Made by a program: the position numbers and the translations under genes. Positions 16,909 to 23,524 of a DNA stretch of 23,524 nucleotides are shown one piece after another (position 1 is the stretch's first letter; every line of letters begins with the position of its first letter). The stretch covers positions 1 to 23,524 of the forward strand of contig JADJHE010000038.1 of NCBI GenBank assembly GCA_016707685.1, read 5' to 3'. The notes below the pieces were generated by a model. The model ran no database searches. It was not told where the DNA came from and worked only from the letters and a program-made list of their open reading frames with translations. This DNA comes from Bacteroidota bacterium (GTDB lineage Bacteria; Bacteroidota; Bacteroidia; 2-12-FULL-35-15).

Positions 16909-19673
16909 TATCCTTTATATCCTTTTCGCTTTGGGCACATGGTGCACCAGTCACACGATTTACAAATTTTATCCTGTCTTGCATCCCGTCGAAAAGTCGC
17001 TTTGGTAATGCCCTCCAGGGCAAAGCTCAGTTCTTCCTTTGCCGTTTCCAAGGCAGCCGGAGAAGTTTGTACAGCAAGGCGTTCGTTTTTATCAGTATCG
17101 ATAAAATGAATGAGTGCTTTTTGGGTGTTGATGCCCAAGGCTTCTTGGGCTGCAATGGTATATAATTGCACTTGCAGTTCGTACTTGTGCATCAAGTCAT
17201 TGTCGGCCTTTCCAGTTTTAAAATCAATCACTTCCAAAACGGTTTCGTTTCCATCTTCACGCTTAATCATGTCGATAGACCCTGCAATGAGGGCATTGTC
17301 AAATTCCAATTCAAAAGGTCGTTCCGTTTTTACAGAAAGTGAAAAATCCTTTTCCCACATTTGTACATACTTGCTCAGGCTTTTCATTGCTCCAACTTTT
17401 AAGCGTTCAGTAACAGAGTCGGAAGCATATCGCAAATAGAAATGTTCTTCTATCACTTTGGCAATTTTGGCTTTGCTTGGAATTTTTCCAGTTGTTTCGT
17501 AATCCTTGTGCAGCAGATTAATCACATTGTGTACTTGCTTTCCAAAACCAAGAGCCGGAACGAGTTCAGGATTGAAGCCATAGATGAAACGCATTTTGTA
17601 ATCGTAACCACAATTGAGGTAGTATGCCAGTTCGCTGTAGCTTGTTGGGAAACGAGCTTCTTCTGAAACGCCATCTATTTTGCAAGGCTTGCGTTTAGTT
17701 GGATCAGGTATTTCTGTTGTGATGAAATGAGTTGCAGGAATTTCATCAAAGAAACTACTTCTTGGCGAACGTCTTTCTTTTCCAACTTTGTATTCGGCAC
17801 TGGTTATAAAAAGAAACTTCTTGGAACGGGTAATGCCCACATAGTAAATTCTTCTTTCGTCTTTTGGATAATTTAAAAAACGGTCACTATCGAATTTAGA
17901 AATATCCAGTAAGGTTGTTCCAAATTCGGGGTCACGGTTTCTGCGGAAATGACTTGGCATAAACACCACCGGAAAACCAAGTCCTTTTGTTCCGTGCATG
18001 GTGAGAATTTGCACCGCATCAATTAAACCAGCCATGGCATCCGTGTTTCCGCTATCGTAAGCATTTTCAGCATGCAAGCGAATGAACCAAATAAAATCCT
18101 TGATGCTATTGAAAGTGAGATATTCCCTAGAACCTTCGTAGTCAGAAACTGCTTGGCTTAATCTGCCAAGGTTGAAAAGCAAAACATCGTCTTCAGCTTC
18201 ATGAAAACTTTCAGCAGAAATTCCAAGTAAGGAAAGCACATTGGCATATAAGCCTTGAAGTGAAAGCCTTTTTTGTGCTTTTGTTGCTTCTTGTATTGCT
18301 AAAACACCTGCTCTAAGTTTTTTGAATGTGATAGAAAAGTCGTCCGGAAGATTGTCGTGAATGTCTTGAAGAAAAGCATCATCGTAAACATCATCTTTAT
18401 CGCATTCAGACATGAAGGCGAATATTTTTATAATTGAAGAAACTTCGGGAGTATCGAATAAGCCACCTGTGCCGGCATAAATAACCGGAATGTCAGCTTC
18501 TCGAAGTGCTTCAATGTATGGCGTTGCTTCGTTGCTTATAGAACGAAAAAGGAAAGCGAAATCGGAGTATTTTAATTTGCGAACAGTTGTTCCATCAAGA
18601 AATTCTTTTCCAACAAGTGCTTGAACTTTGGCAACAATCCATTCTATTTCTTCTTCTTGTGTTTGAAAAAGTATTTTGTACAAATCACCATTTTCAGATT
18701 TTAAACCTTTGTCTTTAATGGATTTTTTTAAACGACCCGGGTTATTGAGTTTAATTAGTTCGTCAGCAGTTTTAACAATTGCATCAGAACTTCTACGGTT
18801 AATATTTAACTGGTGAATGGCAGCTTTTGGATAGCGTTTTTGAAACGTGATGATGTTTTGTACATCGGCACCACGAAATTGGTAAATGGATTGGTCATCA
18901 TCACCAACAACACAAACATTTTGCTTGTTGGAAATTATTTGAATGAGTTTTTCTTGAATTGGGTTTACATCCTGATACTCGTCAACAGTGAAAAAAGAAT
19001 ACTGGTCTTGCAGTTTCTTTTTAATGGAAGGTTCTTTTTCCAGAGTGTCAACTGCAATTCTTAGAATACTTGAAAAATCGAGGAAGCGTTTTTCTTCCAG
19101 TTTTTGCAAATAGATTTTATAAGCATTTCTAAAGCTGTCGGATAGGGTTGCATCTTCTGTTAGACCCTCTTCACGGAACAAGTCAACATCTTTAATAAAA
19201 GTTCTGTAAGCCCAATTTTGTTTGTTGCCATGCTTATGAAAATTCCATGCATGTCTTTTATTTAGTGAATTGAAAAGATAATCGAAATCAATATCACGTT
19301 TGATAGAAGAGAGGAAAGCAAGTCTCCCAACTTCATCAAGCATGTCGTATGCTCTGTATTTTGGGATAAAGTCTTGAAGTATTTTAAAACAAAATGCATG
19401 TATAGTTCCTATATACATATCACCAATGTCGGGCTGCTTGCCAAGTAATTCCTGAATTTTAGAACGAACACGAAACTTTAATTCTTCGGCTGCCTTGTCG
19501 GTAAAAGTGAACGCAACAATTTGATCAGGTCTTGCCACCTTCTTGTAAATCATATATGCAATTCTCTCCGAAACAAATTCAGTCTTGCCGGAACCTGCAC
19601 AGGCGATAATCTGGAGATTACCTTTTAGTAATTCCGGTTTTAATTCGAATAAGTCGGAGTTGAAGAATGGCAT
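16908..19673 (-). CDS. UvrD-like SF1 helicase fused to a Cas4/AddB-type Fe-S nuclease
   Basis: 921 residues, intact. Helicase motifs: ACAGSGKTEF (Walker A, ~25), FTFTDKAAEEL, VDEYQDVNPIQ (~230), VGDDDQSIYQFRGAD (~260), LNINRRSSDAIV, MHGTKGLGFPVVF and YYVGITRSKKFLF. The C-terminal nuclease has GSIDMI, LEVIDFKTGK (~815) and YELQVQLY, the GxxD/DxKTG/QxxxY signature. A cysteine at ~688 (YYLNCGYDYK) plus the terminal ICKSCDWCTMC cluster could hold a 4Fe-4S centre as in Cas4, AddB and Dna2. The design resembles AddA-like helicase-nucleases that resect DNA ends; a DNA-end processing role is inferred. The stop overlaps the RadC start (TAATG), and 55 nt separate it from the UPF1-like gene. Confidence 0.9.
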   Translation of the reverse strand: MPFFNSDLFELKPELLKGNLQIIACAGSGKTEFVSERIAYMIYKKVARPDQIVAFTFTDKAAEELKFRVRSKIQELLGKQPDIGDMYIGTIHAFCFKILQDFIPKYRAYDMLDEVGRLAFLSSIKRDIDFDYLFNSLNKRHAWNFHKHGNKQNWAYRTFIKDVDLFREEGLTEDATLSDSFRNAYKIYLQKLEEKRFLDFSSILRIAVDTLEKEPSIKKKLQDQYSFFTVDEYQDVNPIQEKLIQIISNKQNVCVVGDDDQSIYQFRGADVQNIITFQKRYPKAAIHQLNINRRSSDAIVKTADELIKLNNPGRLKKSIKDKGLKSENGDLYKILFQTQEEEIEWIVAKVQALVGKEFLDGTTVRKLKYSDFAFLFRSISNEATPYIEALREADIPVIYAGTGGLFDTPEVSSIIKIFAFMSECDKDDVYDDAFLQDIHDNLPDDFSITFKKLRAGVLAIQEATKAQKRLSLQGLYANVLSLLGISAESFHEAEDDVLLFNLGRLSQAVSDYEGSREYLTFNSIKDFIWFIRLHAENAYDSGNTDAMAGLIDAVQILTMHGTKGLGFPVVFMPSHFRRNRDPEFGTTLLDISKFDSDRFLNYPKDERRIYYVGITRSKKFLFITSAEYKVGKERRSPRSSFFDEIPATHFITTEIPDPTKRKPCKIDGVSEEARFPTSYSELAYYLNCGYDYKMRFIYGFNPELVPALGFGKQVHNVINLLHKDYETTGKIPSKAKIAKVIEEHFYLRYASDSVTERLKVGAMKSLSKYVQMWEKDFSLSVKTERPFELEFDNALIAGSIDMIKREDGNETVLEVIDFKTGKADNDLMHKYELQVQLYTIAAQEALGINTQKALIHFIDTDKNERLAVQTSPAALETAKEELSFALEGITKATFRRDARQDKICKSCDWCTMCPKRKGYKG

Positions 19674-19728
19674 TAGTTTATTTAAATATTAGTTGTTCAA
19701 TTTATGTCAAAGGTATCATTTTAATTGC

Positions 19729-21568
19729 CTACCATTCTGTATTATCGGTTTGGTTAATTTCAACCGAAGATGCCATTGCCTTATACCGCTTAAAAACTTC
19801 CAAGCTGTCTTTGATTTCATTATATTCTTCGTGTCCTCTAAGCTCATCATCAATTATATCAAAAACTTTGTAGTTGGAAATTACAAAGCATTTTTTAATG
19901 GCTCTTGTAATTGCAACATTTAATCGGTTTGGGCTGTAGAAAAAGTCCAAACGCCTCATAGATTCTAAAGGATGAGAATTGGCAAAACTGTAGATTATAT
20001 AATTTCTTTCTTGCCCTTGCATACCGTCAACCGTGTCAACTAACAATGTATCAAAAGGCTTAGAAATAGATTTTGGTAATACTTTTATTAACCTCCTTTT
20101 TAATTTCTCTCACTTGTGCTCTGAAAGGTGACATGATACCGATATCCTTGATTTTACACCGTTTTGCAAGAGATCGGAAACCAATTCGGCAACAAGTTTT
20201 GCTTCGTGAGGTGAACGCCCACTTGCATCAAAAAACATTATGAAGAATAAGTTTATGAGGTTCGCTGTTTAAAATTTCAGCGTGATGATTACCTTGATAT
20301 GTTGCATTATCTTCCTGCGTTGTAGTAGCTGATTCAAGCAAATTGTTATAAAACAAAGTATTTGGAATTTTTATCAGCGACTTATTTAGTCGATAGGAAG
20401 TGTTCAGAAGGTTAATATCGTTAGGATAGATTCGTGCTAATCTGCTAAAAATAGATTCAGCAAACATTTCGTTGTTTGAACCTTTAGGAATGATTGGATC
20501 AAGTTGCTTATGGTCTCCAACAAAAATGTACTTCCCTGTTCTACACATTGCAGCAATGGATAAAGGAATACTTAATTGAGCAGCTTCATCAATAATACAG
20601 ACATCGAACTTCCAACCATCCAATTTTTTACTACCCGGATAACATAGCGAATAAGCGGTTGAGCCAATTGCAATTCCTTTTTGACTGTAATTTGCATTGT
20701 TTATATAACTAGCATATGTTACACGTGATTTCTTACCTACAAAAGGGTTCTCTTGCACTTCCTTGTTGCTCGCTTTTTCTCCAATCTTGATTACTTTGGT
20801 GTTGTCTTTAATTTTTGTTGCAACAGCATTTAAACAATTATTGATTGCAGTATGTGTTGGTGCAGTCACGAAAACCTTTAAGCCAGAATCAACAAGATGT
20901 TTTACGATATTACCAATGGTTTCTGTTTTGCCTGTACCGGGAGGTCCTTGTATAATGCAGAAGTCACTTGCATTAATAGCTTTGAGGTAAGCTTTGTTTT
21001 GAGAGGCATTTAAGTATCCCACTTCTTGTGAAAATCCTTGATAGGTGTTCTTTGTTCTGCCATTGAGGAAATTTTCGATTTTGAGAAGGGTGCTCTGATT
21101 GTTTTTTAATACCTCCGCAGCAGTTAAAAGAAGTTTTGTACTTATATCCGTATTGATTGCATTTATCTCCCAATTATTTTTCGGATAATTATCACTGTCG
21201 ATGTAGCAATGTTTTACGTTAAAGTCATTAGGCTTTAAAATGAAGTTTTCTGTGCTATCTTCCTCAATGTCCATTTCAAAACGATACGAGCCATTACTCA
21301 AAACAACGGAGCTACCTTCTTTGAACTTTGATATGTTATTGTCGCAAAATATCTTTACCGAAAAAATATACTCTTTTGAGCCGGGCAATGGATTGCACCA
21401 TTGATTTGGTACACCATCAAAAAAATCCATTTCGACACGGAGATTGGTCATTGTTACCCCTTTGGCAACTCTTTCATCTAAGGGTAATTTCTTTTGCTCC
21501 TCAAAATCTTCAAGGTTTTTAGCAAATTCAATTTCAATTGCTGCCTGAAATTCTTTTAGTACGTCCAT
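19729..21568 (-). CDS. IGHMBP2/UPF1-like SF1 helicase (three frameshifts)
   Basis: Repaired length ~613 residues. The first 446 residues are open and hold CIIQGPPGTGKTETIGNI (Walker A), VTAPTHTAINNCL, FDVCIIDEAAQLS (Walker B) and FVGDHKQLDPII, a typical UPF1/IGHMBP2 core. The rest follows in other frames: VFDASGRSPHEAKLVAELV, then KDIGIMSPFRAQVREIK, then LVDTVDGMQGQERNYII and LNVAITRAIKKCFVI. Shifts map to homopolymers: 20230-20235 (one base too many), 20152-20155 and 20097-20101 (one too few each). The N-terminal ~170 residues form a beta-rich accessory domain I cannot name. The start codon lies one base after the stop of the nuclease gene. In this operon it could remodel RNA:DNA or DNA ahead of the nucleases (inference). 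Confidence 0.85.
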
Positions 21569-21569
21569 T

Positions 21570-23406
21570 TTATATTTTTACTTTTATTGAGTTTAAAATT
21601 ATACTTGCTTCTCTCTTCATTGTAGGCACATCCACAATATGGTAGTCCGAATAGTTTTCGTGTAAAACGACCAACTTCATTGAAGATATTTTCATTCCAT
21701 ACTCTGTTTCAGCTATGAGCTTGTAAATGTTCTGTTGAAGGCAGTATCTGTTGAAGCTTGAATTATCCAAAGTGTTTAATTCAGATAAGGCATAGCCATA
21801 TCCGAAAATTCGCGGCCGTCCATCAATGATGAGTTTCTTGCTTCTTTTCCAGTCAAGCATTACATATTCGTCATTGCTTTTTTGAACAGACAGTCAATTG
21901 TTCCTGCAACATTATACTTATCCGAAAAAATCATTTTTTCAGCATCAAAGAATACAAGTTTTCTTTCCTTTATTTCTTTGTTATAAAAATCAAGAAATAA
22001 AGCAAACTCTTTTGAATCTTCATCAAACTCAGTTTTCTTTAGGAAGTTTTCTATTTGATTATGCAAGAATGTACCCTTCTCGGCAGCTTCATCTCGCATT
22101 AAAAGGTATTCATCCAATACATCTTCCTCCGTTCTGTTTTCCTCTTCCGCTTTTCTTTCTATGTATCTCTTTAAATCAAAAGGGAAAAAACGTTCAATTA
22201 AAGTAGTTACAGAAATATATTCGGAATTTCCTGTTTCATCTTTTGCATACACATGAGATTTTTCGTCAAAGCCAAGACTTGTATTCCAATCGCTAAAAGT
22301 CAATTTTTTAGTTCTTTGAATTACACGTTCAATGCTTTCGCTTTCGGCTGTGTCAATTTCAATTTCCTTGTAGCTGTATTGTTTTTGAAATCTTTCAATT
22401 CCAAGATAATTTTCTCTATAATAGATTTTTTGCCATTGAATACACTGGTTATAATCCCACTGACTTTCCTTTTCACAATTTACATTGTTAACAAAGGCAC
22501 GATTGTATAAGGAATGAAGAACATTTTTTATGTAATCAATGCAATCGTATGCTTCACAATGCACTTGCTTTTCAGTGAACCGTATCACAATCCATCCGCT
22601 TTCGGTAAAAATAAATCTCTATATTGTCCTGCTTTACTTCATCTTCAGGATTTATGTAATGTGTTGGATATCTATAATAACCGTCATAAGGTTCATCTAT
22701 TTCAACATCTATATAGAGGTTTAGGCTTTTATCAAATAAAACAATGTCTGGTTCATACGGCTTATTAAAATTTGGTATTACCATATGAACATTGTTGGTT
22801 AATTCAATGTCAGCAATCTGTTGTTTGAGTTTGTTAAAAAAGTCGTTTTCCTTATAGCCTTTTTGATTAGTTCGCCCTTCTCTTGGAAGTTTCAGAATAG
22901 TGTTTTGTTTGGGCATTTTCACTACAGGATAGAGGTACTGTTCTTCCTGTGTAAAATGACTATTAGGGTTAAACAATATTCTTAAGTCGTCTGTTTGCTC
23001 TGCATTCGGCTCCGACTTAATTATTTGTTTTGTGAACTCTCTCGGTCTTTCTTCTTCCTGTCGAGGTGCTTTTTTATCAGATGGCGGTTGTTTCCTTTCC
23101 TTAGGTTGTTGCGTTTTTTATGCTCTTCTTCATCCGATTTATTTAAAGGACTGGTTCTTTTCTTTTTCGGTTTTTTCATAAACTTCTACTGGCTCCTTTA
23201 CAATAGGTTGAACCTTTTGCTTGTCAACTTCCTTTTGTTTATTCTTCGCTAGTTTGTGTTTTGCCCAATCTTGTTTTATCTCGGTAAAAAACTCACTCTT
23301 TTTGTCTTTGATTAGCTCAGCAGGCGATTTAACCCCATAAAGTTTCATCTTCTAAAAAGAAGTCTCTATACTCTTTCTGAAGTTCAGATAGCTTTCTCTC
23401 GTTCAT
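21570..23406 (-). CDS. Protein with two PD-(D/E)XK nuclease modules (about five frameshifts)
   Basis: Repaired length ~611 residues, start ATG at 23406 (MNERKLSELQKEYRDFF). Residues ~25-130 are highly charged, Lys/Glu/Pro-rich, probably disordered. Module 1 has EPDIVLFDKSLNLYIDVEID, HYINPED and IEIYFTESGWIVIRFTEKQV, the PD...ExD and GWxVIRFxExQV pattern of small restriction-like nucleases. Module 2 has VTTLIERFFPF, EKGTFLHNQIE, VAGTIDCLFKK and VMLDWKRSKKL, then CLQQNIYKLI: His, GTxD, DWK and QxxxY as in Cas4/RecB nucleases. Shifts fall in runs 21878-21883, 22607-22611, 23114-23119, 23145-23147 and 23333-23336. First gene of the operon; its stop abuts the UPF1-like start. The frame is also open to the window edge, so a more distal start cannot be excluded, but a hairpin there argues for a leader. 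Confidence 0.72.
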
Positions 23407-23469
23407 AGGACTTTGAGTTTTGAGATAAGCTGTGTATTTAACACGGAGTCCTTTGGGGCGTGGGTCATT

Positions 23470-23520
23470 GGCTCTTTTTTGAAGGGCGTGGGTTGTGTGT
23501 TGGGGCAAATCAAATGTGCC
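23470..23520 (-). repeat. Second-family hairpin at the right edge, upstream of the operon
   Basis: GGCTCTTTTTTGA (23470-23482) pairs with TCAAATGTGCC (23510-23520) with small bulges. The element shares GGCTCTTTT and AAATGTGCC with the hairpins downstream of Res and of the AlkB-like gene, and its AAATGTGC side resembles the leader hairpin at 8237-8299. It may continue past the window edge. It lies 64 nt upstream of the first operon start codon. Confidence 0.5.
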
Positions 23521-23524
23521 GTTT

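Noticed and set aside
22995..23252. Plus-strand frame encoding a hydrophobic Phe/Leu-rich peptide
   Set aside because: It is the antisense of the Lys/Glu-rich linker of the nuclease protein; the composition is the expected mirror.

Overview
The window looks like chromosomal DNA of a Bacteroidota member. It is AT-rich, has a possible TAnnTTTG-type -7 box and few Shine-Dalgarno sites, and carries gene families common in that phylum. Every convincing gene lies on the minus strand, so transcription runs from high to low coordinates. No integrase, tRNA, rRNA, CRISPR array or insertion sequence was found.

Region 1-10921 reads as part of a gene-cassette array of integron type. Five elements of 132-133 bp (1280-1412, 2973-3105, 8370-8502, 9438-9569, 10790-10921) have attC-like architecture: 7-bp boxes ending TAAC/GTTA (or CAAC/GTTG) at the tips, imperfect stems with compensatory changes, and a large terminal region holding a 37-38-nt-spaced duplication. 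The decisive observation is that the outer boxes match across each cassette rather than within each element, which is what cassette excision and integration leaves behind. In minus-strand order the cassettes carry: (i) a type III restriction operon whose start lies at or beyond the right edge; (ii) an unknown protein of about 395 residues; (iii) a secreted class A beta-lactamase; (iv) a nuclease-helicase-methyltransferase giant of about 1440 residues plus an AlkB-like dioxygenase; (v) a uracil-DNA glycosylase plus a PD-(D/E)XK/DUF5655 protein; (vi) an EcoRI-type adenine methyltransferase plus a DUF262 protein that runs off the left edge. The 5.3-kb and >12.6-kb units are far larger than usual integron cassettes.

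Region 11137-23406 is one tightly packed operon with short gaps or overlapping start and stop codons. In order it encodes a double PD-(D/E)XK nuclease protein, an IGHMBP2/UPF1-like helicase, a UvrD-like helicase with a Cas4/AddB-type Fe-S nuclease, a RadC/JAMM protein, a type III Mod methyltransferase, a HEPN protein and a type III Res subunit. I infer an extended type III restriction (phage defence) locus with helicase-nuclease accessories. A second family of hairpins (3170-3233, 8237-8299, 11062-11127, 23470-23520) flanks both large units.

Many genes are split by single-base shifts, nearly all in homopolymer runs, and restoring one base recovers the expected family sequence. The simplest explanation is uncorrected long-read indels. 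I therefore annotate reconstructed genes rather than fragments and flag each shift.
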